NCBI GenBank assembly: GCA_028688225.1
Contig: JAQTYQ010000026.1
Coordinates: 1-42,595 of the forward strand
DNA length: 42,595 bases
Direction of reading: 5' to 3'
Origin: Opitutaceae bacterium
Lineage (GTDB): Bacteria > Verrucomicrobiota > Verrucomicrobiia > Opitutales > Opitutaceae
The translations under genes were made by a program, and so were the position numbers. The notes beneath the pieces are model-generated. The model was not told where the DNA came from, ran no database searches, and saw only the letters and a list, made by a program, of their open reading frames with translations. This document shows, piece after piece, positions 14,632 through 23,466 of the stretch; the stretch's first letter is position 1; the number at the start of each line of letters is the position of its first letter.

Positions 14632-15132
14632 ATGGCTCACTCCGATGACACCCGGCGCGCCGTGCGCTCGTCCTTCGTCTATGACCAACTCGGGCTGGAG
14701 ATCGCCGCCGTCAAGCATGGTGTGCCGGTCGCCACGGCCCGACGCTGGATCCGCGAAGCGCGTGACGCCGGCGACGACTGGGACAAGGCCCGCGCCGCCC
14801 AGATGATCGCGGGCGGCGGCATGGAAGCGATCGCCCGCCAGACGATGGCCATGTTCTCCCAGCAGGCCCAGGCCACCATGCAGATGCTGCAGGATGATGC
14901 GCAGATCCCGCCGCTCGAGCGCGGCAAAGCGCTGGCCAGTCTGGCCGACAGCTTCACCAAACTGGTGTCGGCCAACAGCCGGCTGATGCCCGAGACGGAC
15001 AAGCTGGCCGTTGCCATGGACGTTGTGAAGCGTATGCGCGACTTCATCCAGGCCAACTACCCGCAGCACGGCGGGGCCTTTGCGGAGGTGCTCATGCCCT
15101 TCGGCGAAGAGATTGCGAGGGCGTATGGCTAA
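14632..15132 (+). CDS. DUF1804-type protein, small-terminase-like
   Basis: 166 aa. The N-terminus (RRAVRSSFVYDQLGLEIAAV and VPVATARRWIREARDAGDDW) is the helix-turn-helix of the DUF1804 family, found beside TerL in Mu-like phages. The remaining part is helical. It should recognise phage DNA for packaging. Its end overlaps the TerL start by 8 bases. Confidence 0.85.
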   Translation: MAHSDDTRRAVRSSFVYDQLGLEIAAVKHGVPVATARRWIREARDAGDDWDKARAAQMIAGGGMEAIARQTMAMFSQQAQATMQMLQDDAQIPPLERGKALASLADSFTKLVSANSRLMPETDKLAVAMDVVKRMRDFIQANYPQHGGAFAEVLMPFGEEIARAYG

Positions 15133-16912
15133 CAAGCAAGGTCAAGTCTCCGAAAAGGACTTCCTCGCCGAGCTCGCAGAAATTGGCCGGACAGCCCGGG
15201 CCGAGCTCGAAGCCAGACAGATCGGCCTCGACCCCTCGCCCGAGGCACGAGCCGCTCGGCGCCGGCGTGTCCTGGTGGAGCGCGACTTCGAGTTCTTCGC
15301 CTACACCTACATGCCACACCACATCCGGCCGCCGGCAAGCGACTTCCATCACCACTTCTTCAACCGCTACCCGCAGATCCTCGACCAGCCGGGTGGCGCT
15401 AAGGAATGGTGGGTTGCGCCTCGAGGCGAGGCGAAGTCTTCGCTCACCACCAAGGTCGGCCCAGTGTGGTGCGCCGTGCGGGCACTGCTGCAGCAGGAGA
15501 AGATCCGCAAGGAAGTCGGCTGGCCGGCGGTGATGCAGCTCCCGTACTACGTCGACTACATCACCATGCTCGGCGCTGAGACAAAGCTGCCGACAAAACT
15601 GCTCGAAGTCGTGAAGGCCGAGCTGCTCTACAACGCTGCCCTGAACCTGGACTTTCCCGAAGCCTGCGGCGGCACCAAGAACTGGAAGATCGGCGAGTTC
15701 ACCACCCAGGCCGGCGTGAAAATGGAAGCCTTCGGCGCCGAGCAGGCTATCCGGGGTACGTTCCACGGCGCCTCGCGGCCGAAGCTGCTCCTCGGCGATG
15801 ACCTCATCACAGACAAGGAAGCCAAGAGTCCGACCGAGTGCACGAACCGCTGGGAATGGCTCGAAAAAGCCATCGACTTCCTCGGCCCACCGGATGGCAC
15901 CGCCAAATTTGTGGGCGTCGGCACCGTCCTCAACAAGAACGACCCCATCAGCCGTGCCAAGGGCGCCATCGGCCACTTGGTGCATCACTTCCGCGCCATC
16001 GTGAAGCTGCCGGCAAACATGGACCTGTGGGAGCAATGCCAGGCCGTCATGCTCAATGGCGACAAGCCCGCAGAGGAAGACGCCAGCGCCAACGGCAAAG
16101 TGCTGGGCACCGAGGATCTGCCGTCCTTCAAGTTCTACCTGGCGAACAAGGCGGCAATGGATGCCGGCGCCGAGATCTCTTGGCCCGGCGTGCGCTCACT
16201 CTTCTGGCTTATGCGCCAGCGTGCCAAGAATGCCAAGGCGTTCGGCACAGAAATGCAGGGCGACCCGCGGAGCGACGAAGACAAGGTGTTCTCCCCCGTC
16301 CGCTTCTTCGTCTCCAGGCTCCCGCACTGGGTGTTCTTCGGCGCGTGTGACCCCTCCATGGGACGGGGTGAAAGCTCTGACCCGTCGTCCATCATCGGGG
16401 GCGGCTGGGACCGGCAGCGCCAGAAGCTCCATGTGATCCATGCCGAGATCAAGCGCCGCGTCCCGTCCAAGCTGGAAGCCGACCTGATCAGCTTCCAGCG
16501 GGAGTTCCACTGCCAAGGCATCGCGTTCGAGAACAACAATGCCTACGAGTCTATGCGCGGGAGTCTCGTCAAGAATGCACTTGCCAAGGGCGTGGCGCTG
16601 CCCTTGATTGGCGTGACCGCTACCGTGGAGCAAGAGATCCGCATCGACTCCCTGGAGCCGTTCGTTACCGATGCGCTGGATCCATCAATCCTGTTTGCCC
16701 CCTCCCTGACCCTGCTGCTGTCCGAGCTCGACACATGGCCGGAGAAGCAGCCTGGCCACCACTACGATGGACTGTGCGGTTTGCACCTGCTTTGGCATAT
16801 CGCCGTTACTCGCGGCATGTTCGCTAACGGTGAAGGCTTCCAGTCCGTTTCGCGGCATGGCCGCGGCACCTCCGACGACTACAGCGGGGCATCATCCCGC
16901 AGGATGTTCTGA
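15125..16912 (+). CDS. Terminase large subunit (Mu gp28-like)
   Basis: 595 aa, the motor that drives headful DNA packaging. The ATPase half has a Walker A variant APRGEAKS at residues 98-105 and Walker B KLLLGDD at 220-226. The nuclease half starts near FGACDPSMGRG (about 410) with the first acidic residue, followed by acidic residues downstream. The ATG at 15125 is inside the end of the previous gene; an ATG at 15080 would extend it without support. Two bases separate it from the portal gene. Confidence 0.95.
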   Translation: MANKQGQVSEKDFLAELAEIGRTARAELEARQIGLDPSPEARAARRRRVLVERDFEFFAYTYMPHHIRPPASDFHHHFFNRYPQILDQPGGAKEWWVAPRGEAKSSLTTKVGPVWCAVRALLQQEKIRKEVGWPAVMQLPYYVDYITMLGAETKLPTKLLEVVKAELLYNAALNLDFPEACGGTKNWKIGEFTTQAGVKMEAFGAEQAIRGTFHGASRPKLLLGDDLITDKEAKSPTECTNRWEWLEKAIDFLGPPDGTAKFVGVGTVLNKNDPISRAKGAIGHLVHHFRAIVKLPANMDLWEQCQAVMLNGDKPAEEDASANGKVLGTEDLPSFKFYLANKAAMDAGAEISWPGVRSLFWLMRQRAKNAKAFGTEMQGDPRSDEDKVFSPVRFFVSRLPHWVFFGACDPSMGRGESSDPSSIIGGGWDRQRQKLHVIHAEIKRRVPSKLEADLISFQREFHCQGIAFENNNAYESMRGSLVKNALAKGVALPLIGVTATVEQEIRIDSLEPFVTDALDPSILFAPSLTLLLSELDTWPEKQPGHHYDGLCGLHLLWHIAVTRGMFANGEGFQSVSRHGRGTSDDYSGASSRRMF

Positions 16913-16914
16913 AC

Positions 16915-18519
16915 ATGGCCCTTCTCGATCAACACGGCACCCCTTTCCGCCTCGCCGACATCGCCGAGCCCCAAACTGCACGCGTCGCGGTGCTGCAGAA
17001 CCAGGTCATCCAGTCTCAGCTCGACGGGCTTACACCCGCGCGGGCAGCGCGGATGCTGCGCGACGCAGACGCCGGCAACATCGTTGCGCAGCACCAGCTC
17101 TTCGACGACATGCTCGACCGGGACAGCCATTTGCGCTGCGAATGGGACAAGCGCTGTGCGGCCCCCACCACGCTCGACTGGAGCATCGAACCACCGGCCA
17201 ATGCCTCCGCGATGGAGAAGGCCAGCGCGGCCTGGGTCGAGGAGATCCTCCGCGACGTGGTCGATGACTTCGAGGACGTGCTCATCGCCATGCAAGAGGC
17301 CGTCGGCCACGGCTTCTCCGGGATCGAGATCGAGTGGAAGCGCTGGGGCAAGGAATGGATCCCGTCTTTCCACCCCCGCCCGCAAACCTGGTTCCAGCTC
17401 GACAGCACCCGCCGGCACATCCGTCTGCAGGACGGCTCCGCCGATGGCGCCGCGCTGCTCCCCATGGGCTGGATCTTCCACAGCCCGCGCAAGGTGAAAA
17501 CGGGCTACGCCTCCCGGGCTGGCCTGTTCCGGCCGGCCGTGTGGCCCTTCCTCTACAAAGCCTACTCTGTGGGCGACTTCGCGGAGTTTTTGGAGACGTA
17601 CGGGCTCCCGATCATCGTCGGCAAGTTCCCACCAGGTGCATCTGACGAAGAGAAGGCCAGCCTGTTCCGTGCCGTCACGGCGCTTGGCCACGACGCCCGG
17701 GCCATCATGCCGGAGGGCATGCAGCTCGAGATCCAGACGATCACCGGCGGCGCCGGCGGGTCGCACCACCTGGCCATGGTCGACTGGGCCGATCGGGCCC
17801 ACTCGAAGCTTGTTCTCGGTCAGGTGCTATCCGCCGAGGCCAAGGCCACGGGGATGGGCTCCGGCGTGGCCGCCCTGCAGGGCGAGGTGCGCGACGACAT
17901 CAAGGCCAGCGACGCTCGGCAGCTCGCCGCCACGCTCACCCGTGACGTGGTCTACCCCATGATCGTGCTCAACCGCGGAGGCATCGACGGCCTGCGCCGC
18001 TGCCCCCGCCTAGTCTTCGACCTGAGCGAGGCGGAGGATCTCAAGCTCTATTCCGAAGCCCTGCCCAAGCTTGCCGAAAACGGCGCGCGCATCCCCGTGC
18101 CCTGGGTGCATGAGAAGCTGCGCATCCCCGAAGCCCAGGGCGATGAGCCCGTGTTCGGCCGGCCCCAGCCCAGCCCGCCCGTTCCGCCGGCGGCGCCCCC
18201 CGTTCAGCCTCCCATTCCGCCCGCCACCCTGCGTGCGGCGCTGGCTGCCCTGGCAGCTACCCGGCCGCCCACACCGGACGGCGTCGACACCCTGGTGGAC
18301 GCCGCCCTGCAGGATTGGCAACCCGTGATGCAGCCCCTGGTCGATCCCATCCAGGTCGCCATGGACGCCTCTGCCAAAGCGGGCGAAACCGCCGAGCAGT
18401 TCTTGGCGCGCCTGCCGGCGCTGCTCACGCAGATGGACGTTACAGAGCTGACGGCCGCGCTGGCCCATGCGGCCTTCACCGCCCGCCTGGGCGCCCGCGC
18501 CGGGCTGGGTGATGACTGA
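16915..18519 (+). CDS. Portal protein (DUF935, Mu gp29-like)
   Basis: 534 aa. It forms the dodecamer at the head vertex that DNA passes through. The DUF935 features are clear: MLRDADAGNIVAQHQLFDDM, the AVGHGFSGIEIEWK stretch, GKFPPGASDEEKASLFRAV, and VLGQVLSAEAKATGMGSG. A Pro/Ala-rich linker (about residues 418-445, PSPPVPPAAPPVQPP) leads to a helical C-terminal part. It overlaps the MuF gene by 8 bases. Confidence 0.95.
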   Translation: MALLDQHGTPFRLADIAEPQTARVAVLQNQVIQSQLDGLTPARAARMLRDADAGNIVAQHQLFDDMLDRDSHLRCEWDKRCAAPTTLDWSIEPPANASAMEKASAAWVEEILRDVVDDFEDVLIAMQEAVGHGFSGIEIEWKRWGKEWIPSFHPRPQTWFQLDSTRRHIRLQDGSADGAALLPMGWIFHSPRKVKTGYASRAGLFRPAVWPFLYKAYSVGDFAEFLETYGLPIIVGKFPPGASDEEKASLFRAVTALGHDARAIMPEGMQLEIQTITGGAGGSHHLAMVDWADRAHSKLVLGQVLSAEAKATGMGSGVAALQGEVRDDIKASDARQLAATLTRDVVYPMIVLNRGGIDGLRRCPRLVFDLSEAEDLKLYSEALPKLAENGARIPVPWVHEKLRIPEAQGDEPVFGRPQPSPPVPPAAPPVQPPIPPATLRAALAALAATRPPTPDGVDTLVDAALQDWQPVMQPLVDPIQVAMDASAKAGETAEQFLARLPALLTQMDVTELTAALAHAAFTARLGARAGLGDD

Positions 18520-19867
18520 TCGCCTCGCCGCCCTGGCCCGCTCCGGCCCGGCACCCACGCCGGCCCAGGAGTTCGCCCGCCTCTACAAGCTCACCCCCGA
18601 GGAGGCAGTGCGTTACCTGCAGGGCCGCGACCAGGTCGAACCCACCTACGACTGGCGGGACATGTGGCAGGAGGAGCACGCCGAGAAGTTCACCATATCC
18701 CGCCTGTCCCGGGCCGACATCCTCAAGTCGCTGCAAGACGGCATCACCGCCTCGGTGGAAGGCGACCTCACACGCCGCGACTGGAACAAGTCCGCCGCGC
18801 GCCTGCTCGCCAAGGAAGGCTGGTGGGGCGAGGTCACGCAGATCGACCCCAGCACCGGCGAGGCGGTGACCACCACTTTCGACAAAGCGCGCCTCAAGCT
18901 CATCTTCGACACCAACACCCGGGTCGCCTACAGCGCGGGCCAGTGGGAGCGCATCCAGGACGCAAAGCTGACGCACCCCTACGTGCGCTACATCACCCAA
19001 GCCGACGAGCGGGTGCGGGCATCGCACCGCCCCTTGCACAATGTGACGCTCCCGGCCGACGATCCCTGGTGGAACATCTACTGGCCCCCGAACGGCTTCC
19101 GCGATCGCTGCCGCGTCCAGTCCATGACCCGACGCGAGTACGACCGCCTCAAGGCAGACGGCGCTATCGTCACCGAACGCCCGCCCACCAAGACGCGGGA
19201 ATGGACCAACGGCCGCACCGGCGAAGTGCTCGATGTGCCGGTGGGCATCGACCCTGGCTGGGCCTACAACCCTGGCCAGGCCGGCGCCCGCCGCGCCGAG
19301 CTGGCGCGCCTGGCCGCCAACAAGATCGCCACCGCTCCAGCAGCGCTGGGCGCCGAAGCCTGGCAGGGCGTAGGCCCGGCCGTGGCGCCGGCCCTGGCCG
19401 AGGAATACCGCGCCTGGCTGAAAGAGCTGCCCGACAACCCCAAGGCCAAGGGGCGCACGCCAATCATCGGCGCCATCCACCCGGAAGACTTGCGCTGGCT
19501 TGCGGATAAGGATCTGCCACAGCCCAACCATGCGGAGATAGGCGTATCCAGCGGCCCCATTGTCGGGCCCAAGGCGCGCCGGCATGAGGCACAAGGCAAT
19601 GCGTTACCCGACCAGGTGTGGGAGAACCTCCCCGAGCTGATCGCCGAACCGCTCGCTGTGCTCTACGACAATCAAAACGGCACGCTGCTCTACATCCTGC
19701 CGGATGCCTCCGCGCGGCGCGGACAGCTTGCAATGGAGTTCGAGTTTGCGTCGAAGAACAAGACCAACGTTGTGATCTCGGGATACCGCCCGTTGCTGAA
19801 GAACCTGCGCGAACGGATCGCAGCGGGGGACTTGACGATGATGAGGGGAGATCTTGGTGAGGAGTGA
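18512..19867 (+). CDS. MuF head morphogenesis protein with a C-terminal PBECR-type nuclease-like domain
   Basis: 451 aa. Residues about 95-215 are the MuF domain (Mu gpF / SPP1 gp7), with LIFDTNTRVAYSAGQWERIQ and the WPPNGFRDRCRV cysteine motif. MuF sits at the portal and goes into the virion. After a linker, residues about 315-451 form a separate domain (IHPEDLRWLADKDLPQ, HAEIGVSSGPIVGPKARRHE, LAVLYDNQNGTLLYILPDAS, NVVISGYRP). It looks like the phage barnase/EndoU/colicin E5-D/RelE-type (PBECR) toxins fused to MuF proteins. Candidate catalytic residues are the histidines near 322, 339 and 356. No immunity gene is recognised nearby. MuF is certain; the toxin class is a pattern match. Confidence 0.88.
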   Translation: MTDRLAALARSGPAPTPAQEFARLYKLTPEEAVRYLQGRDQVEPTYDWRDMWQEEHAEKFTISRLSRADILKSLQDGITASVEGDLTRRDWNKSAARLLAKEGWWGEVTQIDPSTGEAVTTTFDKARLKLIFDTNTRVAYSAGQWERIQDAKLTHPYVRYITQADERVRASHRPLHNVTLPADDPWWNIYWPPNGFRDRCRVQSMTRREYDRLKADGAIVTERPPTKTREWTNGRTGEVLDVPVGIDPGWAYNPGQAGARRAELARLAANKIATAPAALGAEAWQGVGPAVAPALAEEYRAWLKELPDNPKAKGRTPIIGAIHPEDLRWLADKDLPQPNHAEIGVSSGPIVGPKARRHEAQGNALPDQVWENLPELIAEPLAVLYDNQNGTLLYILPDASARRGQLAMEFEFASKNKTNVVISGYRPLLKNLRERIAAGDLTMMRGDLGEE

Positions 19868-19982
19868 GAGCGGGAGGCCGGCTGTCCCTCCATACACGCC
19901 CGTCGCGCAAGGCGAACATCGCATGAGCGTGGATGCCGATTCCCACGCCTCGCTCTCGGTTCAATTCTAGGCGGATCGCCCC

Positions 19983-20438
19983 ATGATTACCATCACCCTG
20001 GATTCGGATGACATCGGCCCGGTGCTCAAGCGCCTCCAGGCCCGCATGCGCAACCTCCGCCCCGCCATGGCCGGCATCGGCATGGAGCTCGAGAACCGGG
20101 TGCGCAACCGCTTCGACACCCGCACCGACCCCACCGGCGCCCAGTGGGCCGCCTGGTCGCCGCGCACGGCCGAGTCCTATCCGAAGGACGCTCACCACAA
20201 ATTGCTGGATCGCTACGGCGACATGATGGCCAGCCTCAACTACCAGGCCGACGCCGAGAGCGTGGCCATCGGCTTCGGCCAGCCCTACGCCACCTATCAC
20301 GAGTTCGGCACCTCGCGCATGCCCCGGCGTGGCCTTCTCACCGCCGACCCGGAGGCCGGCACCCTGGCCCCCGCCGACGAGCAAGCCATCCTGGACGTGC
20401 TCTACGACTTGCTCGACCAGGCCATCGACGGCGTCTGA
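19983..20438 (+). CDS. Virion morphogenesis / tail completion protein (Mu gpG-like)
   Basis: 151 aa. It matches the phage virion morphogenesis family (MTITITLDSDDIGPVLKRLQ-type N-terminus, VRNRFDTRTDPTGAQWAAWS, FGQPYATYHEFGTSRMPRRG). It completes the head or tail at their junction. It follows MuF as in Mu; the 115-base gap before it (19868-19982) has no gene of more than 15 codons. It ends 131 bases before the dyad of the next late promoter. Confidence 0.88.
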   Translation: MITITLDSDDIGPVLKRLQARMRNLRPAMAGIGMELENRVRNRFDTRTDPTGAQWAAWSPRTAESYPKDAHHKLLDRYGDMMASLNYQADAESVAIGFGQPYATYHEFGTSRMPRRGLLTADPEAGTLAPADEQAILDVLYDLLDQAIDGV

Positions 20439-20568
20439 CCCCGGTTTTCAGGATCGGCCCGTAGCGCGATTTTGAGGGTGGGGGTGCGGCCACCGTAGCC
20501 GCCAACCCCCGATCGTTGAAATTAACGGGGGAGTAACGGGGTCTGTGGGGAGCCAAGCCCCCGAACCG

Positions 20569-20613
20569 CCGAAGCCCTTCACTCTCGCAGCAGGGCCATG
20601 CGCGCGCGACCAT
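20569..20613 (+). promoter_or_regulatory. Late promoter before the protease gene (site B)
   Basis: Dyad GAAGCCCTTC at 20571-20580, GCGCGCGCG at 20600-20608, -10-like GACCAT at 20608-20613. The AT lies 41 bases from the first G of the dyad, the same as at sites A, C and D. It corresponds to PI of Mu. The predicted start, about seven bases after the hexamer, coincides with the protease ATG at 20620. Confidence 0.75.
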
Positions 20614-20619
20614 CGGCGC

Positions 20620-21657
20620 ATGCCCTCCCCCAAAGCCCCCATCTCTGTCGGTGTCGCCGTGCTGACCCTCCGGGTCCGGCCCGGCGAGCCGCTGTGTCGG
20701 CTCATCCCGGCCGGCCGGTTCGATGCCCCACGGGGCGCCATGGCCGGCGCCGGCCCCTGGAACCTGACGCCCGGCGCCGCAGCGCGCATCATCGCCGCCA
20801 ACGCCACCCGCTCGGCGGACATCCCCATCGACTACGAGCACCAGCTCCTGTCCTCGTCCGACAACGGCGAGCCGGCGCCGGCCTCCGGCTGGATCTCGCC
20901 GCGCTCGCTGGTGTACATCCCCGACGGCCCCGAGCCCGGCCTGTACGGCGCCGTCAAATGGACAGCCCGCGCCGGCGCCATGATCGCCGCCGACGAATAC
21001 CGCTACCTCTCGCCGGTGTTTCCGTACGACCCGGCCACGGGCGAACCCCTCGATTTGCTCAACGTCGCCCTGACCAATCAACCGGGTATCGACGAGCCTA
21101 TCCGCGCCGCGCTCTCTGCGCGGTTCAAACCCCACCAGGAGATCCCTGTGAACGAAGTACTCAAGAAGTTGCTCCAGGCCCTGGGGCTGCCCGAGACCAC
21201 GGCCGAGGCGGATGCCCTTGCCGGTCTCGCGGCGCTCAAGGCCAAAGCCGACGCCGCCACGGTGGAAATCGCCGCCCTCAAGGCGGGTGGGGCCAGTGCT
21301 CCCGACCCCGCCAAGTACGTGCCGGTGGGTGTCGTGCAGGAGATGCAGCAGCAGCTCGCGGCGCTCTCTGCCAGCCACGCCGACGACGAGACTGGCCGTA
21401 TCGTCGAGCAGGCCATCTCTGAAGGCCGGCTCGTTGAACCGCTGCGCCAGTGGGCCACCGACCTTGGCAAGAAGGACGTAGCCGCCCTCAAGGCCTATGT
21501 CGCGGCCATGCCCGCCATTGCGGCCCTTGGCGGCATGCAGAGCGGCGGCAAGGGCCCAGCTGCGGGCCACCCTCAACAATCCGACGCGGATCTCGCCGTG
21601 TGCAAGGCCCTGGGCCTCACCGCAGCGCAGTTCGCCGTCGGCAAGCTGGAGCGTTAA
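20620..21657 (+). CDS. Prohead protease I with C-terminal scaffold region
   Basis: 345 aa. The N-terminal half is a Mu-type prohead protease (GVAVLTLRVRPGEPLCRLIP, IDYEHQLL, ASGWISPRSLVY, YRYLSPVFPYDPATGEPLDL, LTNQPGIDE). The C-terminal half is helical scaffold with coiled coil. A GTG at 20545 would extend it upstream but lies before the late promoter, and the conserved region starts at residue 9 of the ATG form, so the ATG is chosen. It has no Shine-Dalgarno sequence and the transcript may start on the ATG itself. An internal start gives the scaffold alone. Confidence 0.88.
   Translation: MPSPKAPISVGVAVLTLRVRPGEPLCRLIPAGRFDAPRGAMAGAGPWNLTPGAAARIIAANATRSADIPIDYEHQLLSSSDNGEPAPASGWISPRSLVYIPDGPEPGLYGAVKWTARAGAMIAADEYRYLSPVFPYDPATGEPLDLLNVALTNQPGIDEPIRAALSARFKPHQEIPVNEVLKKLLQALGLPETTAEADALAGLAALKAKADAATVEIAALKAGGASAPDPAKYVPVGVVQEMQQQLAALSASHADDETGRIVEQAISEGRLVEPLRQWATDLGKKDVAALKAYVAAMPAIAALGGMQSGGKGPAAGHPQQSDADLAVCKALGLTAAQFAVGKLER
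21148..21657 (+). CDS. Nested scaffold protein (Z-like), internal in-frame start
   Basis: 169 aa from an in-frame GTG at 21148 inside the protease gene. CAGGAG lies 6 bases before it, a much better site than that of the full protease. Mu makes its scaffold Z in the same way from gene I. The product is helical, Ala-rich, with a coiled coil at about residues 15-85. It would be cut away by the protease during head maturation. Confidence 0.72.
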   Translation: MNEVLKKLLQALGLPETTAEADALAGLAALKAKADAATVEIAALKAGGASAPDPAKYVPVGVVQEMQQQLAALSASHADDETGRIVEQAISEGRLVEPLRQWATDLGKKDVAALKAYVAAMPAIAALGGMQSGGKGPAAGHPQQSDADLAVCKALGLTAAQFAVGKLER

Positions 21658-21660
21658 ACC

Positions 21661-22071
21661 ATGGCCGCACTCACTACCCCCCGTAACACCCTCGAACGCG
21701 TCGGCTCCATCAACGCATTCCCCGTCAAAACCAACACCACCGTGCACCAGGGCAGCCTGGTCGTGATCGATGCGGGCTATGCCGCCCCGGGCCGTACCGC
21801 CACCGGCCTGGTAGCCGCCGGCCGGGCCGAATCCTCCGCCACCGCCGTTGCCGCGGGCTCCGCTCAGGTGCCTGTCAAGGTGGGCACCTTCAAGTTCGGC
21901 AACTCCACCGCCGCCGACCTGGTCACCCAGGCGGACGTAGGGGCAGATTGCTACATCGTCGATGACCAGACCGTCGCCAAAACCTCGGGCGGCGCCACCC
22001 GCAGCATTGCCGGCAAGATCATCGCCATCGATGCGGACGGTGTGTGGGTCAAGGTCGGCGCAGGTCTTTAA
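21661..22071 (+). CDS. Capsid cement/decoration protein (DUF2190-like)
   Basis: 136 aa, beta-rich, Ala/Gly/Thr-rich. The N-terminus (VGSINAFPVKTNTTVHQGSL) and the repeated V-A-G-strand pattern fit DUF2190-type cement proteins that lie next to the major head gene in Mu-like phages. It starts three bases after the scaffold stop. Cement role is by family and position. Confidence 0.75.
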   Translation: MAALTTPRNTLERVGSINAFPVKTNTTVHQGSLVVIDAGYAAPGRTATGLVAAGRAESSATAVAAGSAQVPVKVGTFKFGNSTAADLVTQADVGADCYIVDDQTVAKTSGGATRSIAGKIIAIDADGVWVKVGAGL

Positions 22072-22086
22072 CCAGGAGCGAACTCC

Positions 22087-22983
22087 ATGATCATCACCAA
22101 CGCCACCCTCGCCAGCCTGGCCCAGGGCTTCAACGCCGCATTCATGATGGGCTTTGGCTCGGTCACCCCGAGCTGGCAGCAGATCGCCATGACCATCCCC
22201 AGCACCTCCGACGCCGAGAACTACGGGTGGATGAAGGACATGCCTGGCGTCCGCGAATGGATCGGCGCCCGCCAGTACAACAACCTGGAGAGCACCAACG
22301 CCCAGCTCAAGAACAAGGACTGGGAGCACACCCTCGCTGTCAAGCGCACGGCCATCGACGACGACAAGCTCGGCATTTACACCAACCTCTTCCAGATCCA
22401 GGGCGAGATCGTGGGGCGCCATCCGGACGATCTGGTGTGGGGGCTGTTCCCCCAAGGCTTCAACCTCACCGGCTTCGACGGCCAGTACTTTTTCGACACC
22501 GACCACCGCACCTTTGGCCGCGACAAAGCCGAGAAGGACTGGAGCAACGTACAGACGGGCGCCAGTGCCCCCTGGTTCCTGCTCGACCTCAGCCGCAACT
22601 TTATGAAGCCCCTGATCTTCCAGGACCGCAAGAAGCCCCAGTTCGTCTCCCGCACCGACCCGGGCGACCCCCGCGTCTTTGACCTGAACGAATACGTCTT
22701 TGGCGCCGATGCCCGTTACAACGCCGGCTTTGGCTTCCACCAGCTCGCCTTCGGCTCCAAGGCCACCCTCAACGCCGCCAACTACGACGCCGCCCGCCTG
22801 GCGCTGGCCAGCCAGTTCCGGCCGGACGGCAGCCCCCTCGGCGTGCGTGCCACCCATCTGGTGTGCGGCGCCAGCAACGAGATGCTGGCGCGGGAGCTCC
22901 TCGAGCGGGAGCGCGACGCCGCCGGCGCCGACAACATCCGGCGCAACACCACCCAGCTCATCGTCAGCCCCTGGCTGGAGTAA
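22087..22983 (+). CDS. Major head subunit (Mu gpT-like)
   Basis: 298 aa, length of Mu gpT (305). Typical segments: LASLAQGFNAAFMMGFG, WMKDMPGVREWIGARQYNNL, HTLAVKRTAIDDDKLGIYTN, FFDTDHRTFG and the C-terminal TTQLIVSPWLE. It forms the icosahedral HK97-fold shell. CAGGAG precedes the ATG. Confidence 0.95.
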   Translation: MIITNATLASLAQGFNAAFMMGFGSVTPSWQQIAMTIPSTSDAENYGWMKDMPGVREWIGARQYNNLESTNAQLKNKDWEHTLAVKRTAIDDDKLGIYTNLFQIQGEIVGRHPDDLVWGLFPQGFNLTGFDGQYFFDTDHRTFGRDKAEKDWSNVQTGASAPWFLLDLSRNFMKPLIFQDRKKPQFVSRTDPGDPRVFDLNEYVFGADARYNAGFGFHQLAFGSKATLNAANYDAARLALASQFRPDGSPLGVRATHLVCGASNEMLARELLERERDAAGADNIRRNTTQLIVSPWLE

Positions 22984-22986
22984 GCC

Positions 22987-23466
22987 ATGAGCAAGCCGCG
23001 TTCCCAAGCTCCCCGGGCACCCCGGGGTACCGCGGCCGGGGGCGGTAGCCCCGGCACCAATACTTCCGCAGCCGACCAGGCAGCCCGAGCGGACGTGTCG
23101 GAGAACGCGGGGGCTTCGGCCCCCGCCAATCCGCCTGTCAGCGATGGCTCGCCGCCCCTCTCCGAGACCGGGAATGCTCCCCCCGAGGGGGGCCATACCG
23201 AGTCGGCCGGGGCGCCTGCCGGCACCGACATTCGAGGTGAGCTGGATTTCGCCGTGGAGGGCGGGATCGGCATTCCGGCCAGCGGAATCCTGGCCATCCG
23301 CGCCTGCCGCCCCGAGGGCATGCGCCGCGCCGGGCGTTACTGGAGCGGCACGGTAACGACGGAAGTGCCGGTCTCCGAGTTCTCCGAAGAACAGCTCGAG
23401 CGGCTGCTCACCGAGCCGCTGCTCAATGTCACCACGATCTTGGTCTCGCTGGAGGACGCGCCGTGA
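22987..23466 (+). CDS. HI1506/FluMu N-like head-region protein
   Basis: 159 aa. The first 80 residues are a disordered Pro/Ala/Ser/Gly-rich stretch. Residues about 90-155 (ILAIRACRPEGMRRAGRYWS, then SEEQLERLLTEPLL) match the small FluMu N-terminal domain of HI1506-type proteins that follow gpT. Role unknown. It begins four bases after the gpT stop. Confidence 0.82.
   Translation: MSKPRSQAPRAPRGTAAGGGSPGTNTSAADQAARADVSENAGASAPANPPVSDGSPPLSETGNAPPEGGHTESAGAPAGTDIRGELDFAVEGGIGIPASGILAIRACRPEGMRRAGRYWSGTVTTEVPVSEFSEEQLERLLTEPLLNVTTILVSLEDAP

Noticed and set aside
20338..23196. Very long open frame on the minus strand (about 950 codons) across the head genes
   Set aside because: It is opposite strongly recognised protease, cement and major head genes. 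Gly/Val/His-rich composition is that of a shadow frame in GC-rich DNA.
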